The translations under genes were made by a program, and so were the position numbers. Positions 8,368 to 18,108 of a stretch of 38,894 bases of DNA are shown here, one piece after another; positions within the stretch are counted from its first letter, which is position 1, and every line of letters begins with the position of its first letter. The stretch is from contig JADFYL010000007.1 in NCBI GenBank assembly GCA_015233045.1, positions 1-38,894 on the forward strand, given 5' to 3'. The notes beneath the pieces were generated by a model, which did not search any database, had not been told where the DNA came from, and saw only the letters and a program-made list of their open reading frames with translations. The stretch is from Nitrospirota bacterium. Lineage in GTDB: Bacteria > Nitrospirota > Thermodesulfovibrionia > Thermodesulfovibrionales > Magnetobacteriaceae.

Positions 8368-9268
8368 GATACCATCTTTTTTATTGCATACCCGGCCGTA
8401 CCCAAAGGCCAGAGGCGGCGGCGTTAAGGGTTCGTTCATAGACAAGGGAATCGGGCATATCTCTGAATTTTATGAGACGGTTTTTTTGCAGTGGGAATTG
8501 TCGCAAAAGGACGGCCTGTTTCAGAGGTTAAACGCGCGGACAAAGGTGCTGTTTCTGGTGTTGTATCTTTTTGTCATCAGTGTGAAAAAAGATGTGCCCT
8601 CCGAGGTGTTGACAGCGGTGTTTATTTTGCCATTTGTTATCATGTCGAGGGTTGGGATTTTGGCGTTTTATCGGAGGGTTATTACAGCAGGGTTTTTCTT
8701 TGGGTTTATCGCCGGAGTTCCCGCCGTGTTAAATATTATCACGCCGGGGGAGCCGGTTTATACAATTTTGGAACTGCGGCGGCAGTACGATTTTTGGATA
8801 TACCATGTGCCACAGACTATCACTGTGACTCGTGAGGGAACGCTGGCGGCGCTAATGCTCACGGCGAGGGTGGCTAATTCGGTTTCCATAACGCTTCTGG
8901 TCGTCTGTACGACGCCGTTTTCAGATGTGGTGAAGGCGTTAAAGGTCTTCAGGGTGCCCGAATATTTCCTGATGATACTGACCTTGTCACACAAGTACGC
9001 GTTCATATTTTTAAAGATGCTCTGCGATATGCACACAGCAAAAAAGGCGCGCCTCATAGGCCCTGCGGACGCCACTGGCTGGATAGCCGGAAGGGCTGCC
9101 TATATATTCAAAAAGACGCAGCTCCGGTGTGAGGATGTGTATAAGGCGATGGCTGGGCGCGGATTCACCGGAGAGGTAAAATTAGCCAAATTGGGGCACA
9201 CAAAAACTGTGGACATCATTGCAGGGGCTATGTTTTTAACGCTGTGGATGTTATTATTAATCCTGTAG
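8357..9268 (+). CDS. cbiQ: Ni/Co ECF transporter T-component CbiQ
   Basis: Transmembrane scaffold coupling the CbiO ATPase to CbiM. The protein (303 aa) has five or six hydrophobic segments. The two cytoplasmic coupling-helix signatures are recognisable: KKARLIGP at 229-236 and AGRGF at 266-270 (the Ala/Gly-Arg-Gly motif that docks on the ATPase). It is longer than the usual 220-270 aa because of a roughly 50-residue N-terminal extension before the first membrane segment. The ATG at 8357 overlaps the PDGLE gene by 11 bp; a later start would lose the charged N-terminus but not the core. Confidence 0.9.
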   Translation: MKNKIPSFLLHTRPYPKARGGGVKGSFIDKGIGHISEFYETVFLQWELSQKDGLFQRLNARTKVLFLVLYLFVISVKKDVPSEVLTAVFILPFVIMSRVGILAFYRRVITAGFFFGFIAGVPAVLNIITPGEPVYTILELRRQYDFWIYHVPQTITVTREGTLAALMLTARVANSVSITLLVVCTTPFSDVVKALKVFRVPEYFLMILTLSHKYAFIFLKMLCDMHTAKKARLIGPADATGWIAGRAAYIFKKTQLRCEDVYKAMAGRGFTGEVKLAKLGHTKTVDIIAGAMFLTLWMLLLIL

Positions 9269-9276
9269 GGGATTCG

Positions 9277-10086
9277 ATGGAGACGATACTTGCCCTGAAA
9301 GGGGCGACATATAAGTATTATGAAAAAATAACCGCCCTCAACGGCGTAAGCCTGTCAATTGGAAGGGGACAGCGAGTTGCGGTAATCGGTGCAAATGGGA
9401 GCGGGAAGTCGTCCCTGCTGCAAGTGCTTGCGGGGTTGATGTTTCCCCAAAGCGGCGAGGTATTTTTTCAGGGCGCGCCGTTTACTGAAAAATCATTTAA
9501 GGATGTGGAGTTTCTGAGGCATTTCAGGACAGCGGTCGGGTATGTCTTTCAGCACTCTGACGTGCAGTTGTTCTGCCCTACGGTGTATGATGAGCTGGTG
9601 TTCGGGCCGCTTCAGATGGGGATGGACGAGGGGGAGGCATCCGGGCGTGCTATGGAGATTATGGGAATGCTTGATATAGAGGCCCTGCGGGACAGGCCGC
9701 CCTATATGCTCTCTGGCGGCGAGAAAAAGAAGGCGGCAATCGGTTCAGTACTCACCATGAACCCTGAGGTGATACTGCTTGATGAGCCGACAAGCGGGCT
9801 TGACCCCCGGACACAGGCCTTTCTGGTTGAACTGCTCTTTGCCATCAACGACTCGGGTAAGACCATCGTCGTATCCACGCATGACCTTGCCCTCGTTGAG
9901 GAGTTGCAGGGTGAGACGGTGGTGCTTTCTGAGGGGCACACGATTGAGCGGGCAGGTGCCGCGGACGATATCCTCTCTGACGAGGAGATGCTCCTGAGGG
10001 TAAACCTTATTCATGAACATTTCCACAGGCACAAAGGGCCGGGCGGCTCAATCACACACGTCCACCGCCACGCCCACGGGGATTGA
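9277..10086 (+). CDS. cbiO: Ni/Co ECF transporter ATPase CbiO with His-rich tail
   Basis: Cytoplasmic ATPase driving the importer (269 aa from ATG 9277). Walker A is GANGSGKS (38-45), the Q-loop is Gln92, the signature is LSGGE (145-149), Walker B is VILLDE (165-170) and the switch is His202. I chose ATG 9277 because AGGGGA (9267-9272) precedes it; a GTG at 9244 would overlap cbiQ and has no such site. The C-terminus carries HEHFHRH (246-252) and HVHRHAH (261-267), a clear metal-binding His tail that could buffer or sense imported Ni/Co. CbiO proteins often work as homodimers, so one gene suffices. Confidence 0.94.
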   Translation: METILALKGATYKYYEKITALNGVSLSIGRGQRVAVIGANGSGKSSLLQVLAGLMFPQSGEVFFQGAPFTEKSFKDVEFLRHFRTAVGYVFQHSDVQLFCPTVYDELVFGPLQMGMDEGEASGRAMEIMGMLDIEALRDRPPYMLSGGEKKKAAIGSVLTMNPEVILLDEPTSGLDPRTQAFLVELLFAINDSGKTIVVSTHDLALVEELQGETVVLSEGHTIERAGAADDILSDEEMLLRVNLIHEHFHRHKGPGGSITHVHRHAHGD

Positions 10087-10093
10087 TGGTACA

Positions 10094-11488
10094 ATGAATG
10101 ACAAGAATACGGAGGTCAGCAAGGGGGGGATTTCCCCTGAATGGGTTTTCTTATTAATAAGCGTAGTGTTTGGGTATATATTTGTATTTGTAACGCCGCC
10201 GTTTCAGGCCCCCGATGAGTATCATCATATGTTTCGTGCCTATCATGTGTCAATGGGCGGGTTAGTTTCGTCAAAGGCGGGCGGCGTCTCCGGGGCGCAG
10301 CTTCCCGTAAACCTTGGAAATACGGTGATAAACGTATCTACAAATCTTTCCCAGCATCCAAATAACAAGCAAAAACTGTCAGACCTCGGCAAGGTCATGC
10401 ACATCCCGCTTGAGCCGGAGAAAACCGTGTTTTACTTCTTCCCAAACACGGCACGATACGCCCCTGTCATGTACGCCCCGCAGGCGCTGGGAATATTCGT
10501 GGGAAGGCTATTGCACGTTGCCCCTATTTTCATAATGTACTTAGGGCGGATAACGAACCTGATTGTCTGGATAGCACTTATCTACATAGCGATAGTCGCA
10601 ACTCCGGTATATAAGTGGCTCTTTGTGCTGTTGGCTCTGACGCCGATGTCGCTGTTTCTGGGGGCGTCGCTGTCTGCCGATGCCTTTACCAACGCGGTTG
10701 CGTTTGTATTTGCCGCGTTGATATTTAAGGCTGCCTTTGGGGGCGGTGGAGAGGTGTCAACGAGGGAACTCGCGCTTATTTTTTTGGCGGCGGTGATGCT
10801 TTCCCTGTCGAAACAGGTCTACGTGCCGGTGCTGTTAATTTTTCTGATGATACCTGTTAGCAAGTTTGGCTCATTAAAAAGATATACGGCCATTGCGGCC
10901 TCATTTTTTGTTGTTAACGCCGCAGTGGCCTGTTCGTGGTTTTTCATGTCGGGGGATTTACTTGTCCCGCTCAGGGAAAAACTGGACATATCGCCGCAGA
11001 GGCAGTTATATTCCATAACGCGTCATCCACTGGACTTCGTCATTGCAATGAGAAACACGCTTTTTAAATATTGGTCTGATGTGCTGACAGACTTCATAGG
11101 GAAACTTGGCTGGCTTGATACGGAGCTTCCCGCGTATATTCACGTAACGTTTTGGGGGCTTCTGATTTTCACGGCCCTTTGCGAAAACAACAGCGACATC
11201 GTGGTAAAAATAAAAGACAAGGCTATAGCGGCGGCGGCATTTGTGAGTACGACCTTTCTTATAGTCCTCTCGCAGTATCTGACGTGGACGGAGGTTGATA
11301 AAAATATAATAGATGGCCTGACGGGAAGGTATTTTATACCCGTGGCTGCCGCGCTGTTCCTCTTATTTTACAACAATAAATTCCACATAAACACGAAGAG
11401 GCCGCTCTTTGGCATATTGATATTAAGCTATCTGGCAGTTGTAATGATTTCCACGTTGGCGGCCATGATAACGCGTTATTATTTGTGA
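10094..11488 (+). CDS. DUF2142 polytopic membrane protein
   Basis: Predicted inner-membrane protein (464 aa) with about ten hydrophobic segments and, after TM1, the motif PPFQAPDEYHHMFRAYHVS. This PDE...H/RAY signature in the first periplasmic loop matches the DUF2142 family, whose layout resembles GT-C glycosyltransferases. The biochemical function is not established. The ATG lies 7 bp after the cbiO stop; a longer reading frame from 10013 would overlap cbiO by 74 bp and is unlikely. It may only be a passenger of the metal operon, as nothing in it suggests metal binding. Confidence 0.72.
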   Translation: MNDKNTEVSKGGISPEWVFLLISVVFGYIFVFVTPPFQAPDEYHHMFRAYHVSMGGLVSSKAGGVSGAQLPVNLGNTVINVSTNLSQHPNNKQKLSDLGKVMHIPLEPEKTVFYFFPNTARYAPVMYAPQALGIFVGRLLHVAPIFIMYLGRITNLIVWIALIYIAIVATPVYKWLFVLLALTPMSLFLGASLSADAFTNAVAFVFAALIFKAAFGGGGEVSTRELALIFLAAVMLSLSKQVYVPVLLIFLMIPVSKFGSLKRYTAIAASFFVVNAAVACSWFFMSGDLLVPLREKLDISPQRQLYSITRHPLDFVIAMRNTLFKYWSDVLTDFIGKLGWLDTELPAYIHVTFWGLLIFTALCENNSDIVVKIKDKAIAAAAFVSTTFLIVLSQYLTWTEVDKNIIDGLTGRYFIPVAAALFLLFYNNKFHINTKRPLFGILILSYLAVVMISTLAAMITRYYL

Positions 11489-11511
11489 GACGCTGGATGT
11501 ATAGAGTGTTA

Positions 11512-11685
11512 TCAGTCCCGCGCAGGCAGTTCTCTTTTTTTCATTCTATCCAAAAGTCTTTTTTTGATAGGTTCTGCTTCTGTCCGACTTACTTCTATTT
11601 GCATTTTAAACGATAAATTTTTCATTCTCTCGTAATTATTTTCTCTGATTATGTGGAGACGCCTCATCGTTTTTGCCTCATTCAT
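11512..11685 (-). CDS. Unrecognised 57-aa basic protein
   Basis: Short minus-strand ORF starting MNEAKTMRRLHIIRENNYER and ending KKRELPARD. I do not recognise it. It is preceded on its own strand by AGGAGG with good spacing, which is the main reason to call it real. It is strongly charged, with many Lys, Arg and Glu, predicted helical, and has no signal peptide or membrane segment. It lies 58 bp downstream of the next small ORF on the same strand, so the two could be co-transcribed. The setting beside toxin-antitoxin genes would allow a small regulator or antitoxin-like role, but that is a guess. Confidence 0.5.
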   Translation of the reverse strand: MNEAKTMRRLHIIRENNYERMKNLSFKMQIEVSRTEAEPIKKRLLDRMKKRELPARD

Positions 11686-11743
11686 CGTTATCCTCCTGAA
11701 TCCAGCTCTGGGGGGTTGCTGTGATACCTGATACCAATTTCCC

Positions 11744-11959
11744 TTATCTTAAATTACCTGTATGATTGCAACTTGGTATTAAGCGTTTGATTGCCTGTTC
11801 TATACTTTCAGTGTTCCCACCTCGTTCAATTTCGGTTGCGCATTTACCATCTCTTGTTATAGCATCAAGACGGCGGTCTCCTGGGAGTGGAACTTCTGTT
11901 TTACCTCCTTTTCCTGCTGCCTCGTTTTTAGCATTTTTATGGCTCTGACTTTCTGACAT
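11744..11959 (-). CDS. Small hypothetical protein, probably C-terminally truncated
   Basis: 71-aa minus-strand ORF with a near-perfect AGGAGGT ribosome binding site 6 bases before its ATG. The sequence is polar, with KGGKTEVPLPGDRRLDAITRDGKCATEIERGG in the middle (given here in outline: EVPLPGDRRLDA, then ATEIERG, then a helix EQAIKRL). This resembles, from memory, the N-terminal half of a widespread small hypothetical protein family of about 110-120 aa in proteobacteria. If so, the stop after NHTGNLR truncates it. There are no membrane segments. Function unknown. Confidence 0.55.
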   Translation of the reverse strand: MSESQSHKNAKNEAAGKGGKTEVPLPGDRRLDAITRDGKCATEIERGGNTESIEQAIKRLIPSCNHTGNLR

Positions 11960-12113
11960 AGCTATACCTCCTAATTATTTTAGTTTAATACTCTAACACA
12001 TTTAGTATTTAATTGTAAAGAGCTACTATATATTGTGGCACTTAATATTGCATATCCATTTTTTGCCCCATACCGTATATGTCCCTTTACATTATTGCGC
12101 GTCTGAAATTCCA

Positions 12114-12250
12114 TCAGTCGAAAATATCTGAATGTGTACCGATTCGCTCAAAAATAATGTACTCGCCATCTATCTTATAAATCAGAAGCCAGTCAGGTTT
12201 GATGTGACATTCCCGTCGACCTTACTGCGTCTATCGTTTACGCTCAGGCA
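12114..12250 (-). pseudogene. Decayed YafQ/RelE-family toxin (C-terminal remnant)
   Basis: On the minus strand, 12114-12218 translates to RRECHIKPDWLLIYKIDG followed by EYIIFERIGTHSDIFD and a stop. RECHI-PDWLLIY and GTHSDIF are the hallmark C-terminal motifs of YafQ mRNA interferases, including the catalytic-region His. Upstream the frame is broken: stops occur in frame, while another frame reads LSVNDRR, similar to the segment that normally precedes RECHI. That suggests a frameshift. No start codon, N-terminal half or DinJ/RelB antitoxin remains, since HicBA begins 70 bp away in the other direction. This looks like a dead type II toxin. Confidence 0.75.
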
Positions 12251-12322
12251 TCATCGTTTGTAATAAAAAAAACGGACTTGTACGTATCGACAAACCCGCA
12301 TGATTGAGAGTAGAATATTCTT

Positions 12323-12523
12323 ATGAGACAGGTAATAATATACCCCGGCGACGACGGCTACTGGATAGCTGAATGTCCATCATTGCCCGGATGTGTCACT
12401 CAGGGAAAAACCAAAGAAGAAGTTATAGCAAATGTTAAAGAAGCCATAGGGCTTTATGTTGAGGTGCTAATGGAAAGAGAACATAATGTGCCTGAAGACA
12501 CCCTTGAAGTCCTTATGGTATGA
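12323..12523 (+). CDS. hicB: HicB-family antitoxin
   Basis: 66-aa protein, YPGDDGYWIAECPSLPGCVT...GKTKEEVIANVKEAI, the partial RNase H-like fold of HicB antitoxins. It neutralises HicA by binding it directly. The C-terminal DNA-binding domain of longer HicB proteins is absent, so autoregulation, if any, must work differently. The ribosome binding site is poor (GAGAG 12 bases upstream), and a possible -10 TAGAAT (12311-12316) lies only 6 bases before the ATG. It overlaps hicA by 4 bp (ATGA) in antitoxin-first order. Confidence 0.85.
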   Translation: MRQVIIYPGDDGYWIAECPSLPGCVTQGKTKEEVIANVKEAIGLYVEVLMEREHNVPEDTLEVLMV

Positions 12524-12738
12524 AATTTCCATGTATTTCCAGCCATCAATGTATAAAGGCTCTTGAGAAAATTGGGTTCCGCGAAATAAGGCAGCGGGGG
12601 AGCCATGTCGTTTTATACAGAGATAATCCGCAAGCTCAGCTTGTCGTTCCTATCCACGACACATTAGACAGAGGTACACTGAGGGCGATAATTCGACATT
12701 CACACCTTATGGTCGCCGAATTTATTGAGCTGCTTTAG
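12520..12738 (+). CDS. hicA: HicA-family mRNA interferase toxin
   Basis: 72-aa double-stranded-RNA-binding-like toxin that cleaves mRNA during stress. ALEKIGFREIRQRGSHVVLYR contains the family GSH motif with the catalytic His, followed by LVVPIHDTLDRGTLRAIIR, the conserved VPxHxxxxxGTLxxIxR segment. The length is standard and the frame intact, so the pair is probably functional. It is translationally coupled to hicB. The locus interrupts otherwise housekeeping sequence, consistent with horizontal arrival. Confidence 0.88.
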   Translation: MKFPCISSHQCIKALEKIGFREIRQRGSHVVLYRDNPQAQLVVPIHDTLDRGTLRAIIRHSHLMVAEFIELL

Positions 12739-12814
12739 GTTGCCACCCACCATTGTGGACAGCACCTGACGTTTGGTTTTCGGGCAGCGTCTCCAATAAA
12801 ATTCCATGGCTTAT

Positions 12815-12843
12815 TTGCATAAGCCGCCAATATTTGATATAAT
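12815..12843 (+). promoter_or_regulatory. Sigma70-type promoter of yebC
   Basis: TTGCAT (12815-12820), 17-bp spacer, TATAAT (12838-12843): a close-to-consensus promoter with a start near 12850. It gives a 45-nt leader ending in a GGGGGA ribosome binding site before yebC. It probably drives the yebC-htrA-glmU-glmS run, whose gaps are 8-19 bp. Confidence 0.7.
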
Positions 12844-12894
12844 ATAGCCGTGAAAGTTATATCTGCTAAATAAAAACGACATCGGGGGATTTTA

Positions 12895-13638
12895 ATGTCA
12901 GGCCATTCAAAATGGGCAAGTATCAAAAGAAAAAAGGCTGTCACAGACTCAAAAAGGGGTAAGGTGTTCTCCAGACTAGTTAAAGAGATCTCCGTCGCGG
13001 CAAGGATGGGCGGGGCAGACCCCGAAGGCAATCCCCGTCTGCGTACCGCTATTGACAAGGCCAAGGAAGTCAACATGCCCCTTGATAACATCAAAAGGGC
13101 AGTCCAAAAGGGCGCCGGTGAGCTTGGCGGCGCTATGTACGAAGAGATAATCTACGAAGGCTACGGCCCGGGCGGAATAGCAATCCTTATCGAGGCCATG
13201 ACCGACAACAAAAACAGGACTGTGGCAGAGATAAGATACGCCCTCACCAAACAAGGGGGAACCCTGGGCGAATCCGGCTGTGTCGCCTGGATGTTCTCCA
13301 AAAAGGGCTGTCTCTTAATAGACAAAAAGGCCGTCACCGAAGACGTGCTCATGTCAGAGGCCCTTGAGGCCGGCGTGGACGATTTGAAAAATGACCCCGA
13401 TGACGATATGTTCGAACTCATAACCACCGCCGAGGACATGCCCGCCGTTAAGGCACATTTAGAGAAAGCGGCAATACCCGTCTCCTCCGCGGAGATTACT
13501 ATGATTCCCGGCAGCTATATTACAGTTGATAACCCCACGGCACAGAAGATGATGAGGATTATTGACGCCCTCGATGAACTGGAAGACGTCCAAAATGTCC
13601 ATGTCAATTTCGAAATGCCCGACGAGGAGCTGTCATAG
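12895..13638 (+). CDS. YebC/PmpR (TACO1) family protein
   Basis: 247-aa cytoplasmic protein beginning [20 protein letters not shown], the diagnostic N-terminus, followed by [19 protein letters not shown] and the [21 protein letters not shown] core. The family was long annotated as transcriptional regulators; recent work on YebC/TACO1 supports a role in relieving ribosome stalling at proline-rich stretches. Full length, with three-domain organisation intact. A strong promoter and a GGGGGA site precede it. The usual ruvC neighbour is not adjacent here; ruvC is at 22388-22885 on the other strand. Confidence 0.93.
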   Translation: MSGHSKWASIKRKKAVTDSKRGKVFSRLVKEISVAARMGGADPEGNPRLRTAIDKAKEVNMPLDNIKRAVQKGAGELGGAMYEEIIYEGYGPGGIAILIEAMTDNKNRTVAEIRYALTKQGGTLGESGCVAWMFSKKGCLLIDKKAVTEDVLMSEALEAGVDDLKNDPDDDMFELITTAEDMPAVKAHLEKAAIPVSSAEITMIPGSYITVDNPTAQKMMRIIDALDELEDVQNVHVNFEMPDEELS

Positions 13639-13646
13639 TAAATTCA

Positions 13647-14810
13647 ATGAGGGAATACCCCCCGCGCCGAAAGACGATATGTCGGCCTTCATTTGAAGTG
13701 CCGCCGAATGGCCGTTGTTTACTGATGAGGGGGGGCTGTTTACTATTTATAGCCCTGTTATTAATTGGATTATTATTTACCGGAGTTGCCCCCGCCTTCG
13801 CCGCTGGCACCGCTGGTAGAATGACCCCCGAGGAGGAGACCTCAATCTCCATATACAAACAGGCAAGCCCCTCTGTTGTCAACATAACCACGACTACAAT
13901 GGTGCAGGATTTTTTCTCTGTTTACCCGCAAAAAGGCTCCGGCTCAGGGACGATTATAACCCCCGACGGCTTCGTCCTGACTAATTACCACGTCGTTGAG
14001 GACGCCACCGAGATAGGTGTAACTATGATTGACGGGACAAAATACCCCGCGAAGTTCATAGGGGCTGACCAGGACAACGACATTGCCGTGATAAAAATAA
14101 TAACTGACAGCAATACCGCCTTTAAGGCCATCGAAATGGGGGTGTCTGAGTCCCTGCAAGTCGGGCAGCATGTCTATGCCATAGGAAACCCGTTTGGGTT
14201 GAACTCCACTATGACAAGGGGTATTGTAAGCGCCCTTGGCCGCCCGCTGACCACAGGGTCAGGCAAGGTAATTGACAACGTCATTCAAACAGATGCGGCC
14301 ATTAATCCCGGCAACTCCGGCGGCCCTCTCATTGAGACCAGCGGCAAGATGATAGGAATCACAACCGCCATCTTCACCCCCACAGGCGGCAACGTAGGCA
14401 TCGGATTTGCCATCCCAATAAACGTTGCCCGCGCGCTCGTCCCTGACTTAATTAAACACGGGAAGATAAGAAGGCCGTGGATTGGAATTGTCGGCGTTCC
14501 CCTTTGGGAAAAGCTCTCAAAGGCGCTTGGCCTTCCCGTAGGCACGGGGGTCCTCGTCTCTCAGGTCGTCCAGGACAGCCCTGCCCACAAGGTCGGCATT
14601 AGGGGGGGCAACAAGCCTGTGGAAATCAGCGGCACGGTCATTTACCTTGGCGGCGATATAATCGTCGAGGCCGGTGGTGTGAAGATTCACTCCCTGCAGG
14701 ATTTAACTAAGGCACTAAAAGATAAAAAACCAAGGGATGTCATCGCAATTAAACTCATACGCGGCTCACAGATGATTGTCGTAAACTGCGTCGTGGAGTT
14801 GAAATCTTAG
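13647..14810 (+). CDS. HtrA/DegP-like trypsin-type serine protease with one PDZ domain
   Basis: Periplasmic or membrane-anchored S1C protease for quality control of envelope proteins. A hydrophobic segment (residues 30-52, CLLFIALLLIGLLFTGVAPAFA) acts as signal peptide or anchor. The catalytic triad is complete: His115 (TNYHVV), Asp145 (DNDIAV) and Ser224 (GNSGGPL). A single PDZ domain follows (about 285-385), so it is DegS/HhoB-like in build (387 aa) rather than two-PDZ DegP. The PDZ has an unusual insertion around GGNKPVEISGTVIYLGGD. The start is uncertain: ATG 13725 would give a more normal signal peptide, but neither site has a clear ribosome binding site. Confidence 0.88.
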   Translation: MREYPPRRKTICRPSFEVPPNGRCLLMRGGCLLFIALLLIGLLFTGVAPAFAAGTAGRMTPEEETSISIYKQASPSVVNITTTTMVQDFFSVYPQKGSGSGTIITPDGFVLTNYHVVEDATEIGVTMIDGTKYPAKFIGADQDNDIAVIKIITDSNTAFKAIEMGVSESLQVGQHVYAIGNPFGLNSTMTRGIVSALGRPLTTGSGKVIDNVIQTDAAINPGNSGGPLIETSGKMIGITTAIFTPTGGNVGIGFAIPINVARALVPDLIKHGKIRRPWIGIVGVPLWEKLSKALGLPVGTGVLVSQVVQDSPAHKVGIRGGNKPVEISGTVIYLGGDIIVEAGGVKIHSLQDLTKALKDKKPRDVIAIKLIRGSQMIVVNCVVELKS

Positions 14811-14829
14811 CGTACTGGAGGACAAGCCT

Positions 14830-16224
14830 ATGAAAACCTGTGCCGTTGTCCTTGCCGCCGGACTTGGCAAGAGGATGAAATCAGCAACGCCCAAGGTTGT
14901 CCATAATTTAATGGGTAAACCCATTGTCACATACTCAATAGAGGCGGTTAAGGCCGTTGCAGGGGTATCGAAAGTTGTCCTTGTCATAGGGAGGCACTCA
15001 GAGCAACAGCTCAAAGACATATTTAAGGCAGACCCGATGGTGTCATTTGCCTTTCAGACCAGCCTGCTTGGCACGGCGGACGCCCTTAAATCGGGGCTTG
15101 GCGGCCTTGATGGCGAGCAATTTGACTATACGCTGGTAATGACAGCAGACGCGCCCCTTATCAGGGGAGAAACCCTGCAGGGCCTGATTGACAGACACAT
15201 CCAGGGCGGCAATGCCGTAACGGTGCTGAGTTTCGTATCTAAAGACCCATCGTCTTACGGCAGAATAATCAGAAATCCAGACGGCACTATCAAATCTATC
15301 ATAGAAAATCCAGACGCCACCCAAGAGCAAAGAGAAATAAACGAGGTTAACAGCGGCATCTATGTATTCAGTAAAGACGCCCTGCCGCTTTTAGATAAGA
15401 TTCAAATGAACGCAAAAAAGGGTGAGTTCTACCTTACTGACATCGTCTCAATCGCCAGTGAGAATGGCCTGAAAGTCGAGGCGCAAAAGATGTTTGACGA
15501 GGACGAGTTCATAGGGATAAACTCACGAGCGGAGCTGCTGCAGGCCCTAAACGCCATGAAGCGTAGGATTAACCGGCACTGGATGGACGAGGGCGTTACG
15601 CTGATGGACGAAAACACCACGCTCATCTGCCCTGATACGGCAATAGGGCGCGATACGATTATATATCCAAACGTAATCATAGAAGGAAAGACCGTGATAG
15701 GCGAGGGCTGTGTTATATATCCAAACGTGAGAATCGTGGATTCCGCTATTGAGCGCGACGTTGTGGTGAAGGACTCAACGCTGATAGAGAACGCGACTAT
15801 ACAGTCTGGGGCGGCTGTCGGGCCGTTTGCCCATCTAAGGCCAGGGGCGGCAATAGGAAAGAAGGCAAAAGTAGGGAATTTCGTCGAGATAAAAAACTCC
15901 ACGCTGGGCTACAACACAAAGGCCTCACACCTGTCCTACATAGGGGACGCCGCCGTCGGTGACAACGTAAATATCGGCGCCGGTACAATAACATGCAACT
16001 ACGACGGTGTAAATAAATTCAAAACGGTAATAGAAGACGACGTATTCATAGGGAGCGATTCACAGTTGGTCGCCCCCGTGACAATAGGCAAGGGTGCCTT
16101 CGTAGGGGCAGGGTCAACCATAACGCAGGATGTCCCCGATAACGCGCTGGCGATAAGCCGCGTAAGGCAGCGCGCAATTTTGGACTGGGTTACGGCAAAG
16201 TTCACCACAGATAAACATAAATAG
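14830..16224 (+). CDS. glmU: Bifunctional GlcN-1-P acetyltransferase / GlcNAc-1-P uridyltransferase GlmU
   Basis: Makes UDP-GlcNAc, the precursor of peptidoglycan and lipopolysaccharide. The N-terminal pyrophosphorylase domain has VVLAAGLGKRMKSATPKV (residues 6-23) for UTP binding. From about residue 250 the chain becomes a left-handed beta-helix of hexapeptide repeats (IYPNVIIEGKTVIGEG...), ending with the acetyl-CoA site NIGAGTITCNYDG. It is 464 aa, the usual length. GGAGG precedes the ATG. It lies 16 bp upstream of glmS, an arrangement that pairs the first and last steps of the hexosamine pathway; glmM is not in the window. Confidence 0.97.
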   Translation: MKTCAVVLAAGLGKRMKSATPKVVHNLMGKPIVTYSIEAVKAVAGVSKVVLVIGRHSEQQLKDIFKADPMVSFAFQTSLLGTADALKSGLGGLDGEQFDYTLVMTADAPLIRGETLQGLIDRHIQGGNAVTVLSFVSKDPSSYGRIIRNPDGTIKSIIENPDATQEQREINEVNSGIYVFSKDALPLLDKIQMNAKKGEFYLTDIVSIASENGLKVEAQKMFDEDEFIGINSRAELLQALNAMKRRINRHWMDEGVTLMDENTTLICPDTAIGRDTIIYPNVIIEGKTVIGEGCVIYPNVRIVDSAIERDVVVKDSTLIENATIQSGAAVGPFAHLRPGAAIGKKAKVGNFVEIKNSTLGYNTKASHLSYIGDAAVGDNVNIGAGTITCNYDGVNKFKTVIEDDVFIGSDSQLVAPVTIGKGAFVGAGSTITQDVPDNALAISRVRQRAILDWVTAKFTTDKHK

Positions 16225-16240
16225 TGAGGGCGGAGGGACC

Positions 16241-18100
<1,860 letters not shown>

Positions 18101-18108
18101 AAAAATGC

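Noticed and set aside
12095-12106. TTGCGCGTCTGA also present at 25663-25674
   Set aside because: Many exact 12-mer pairs are expected by chance in 39 kb, and the flanks do not extend the match.
16225-16240. glmS ribozyme
   Set aside because: The gap before glmS is only 16 bp, too short for the ribozyme.
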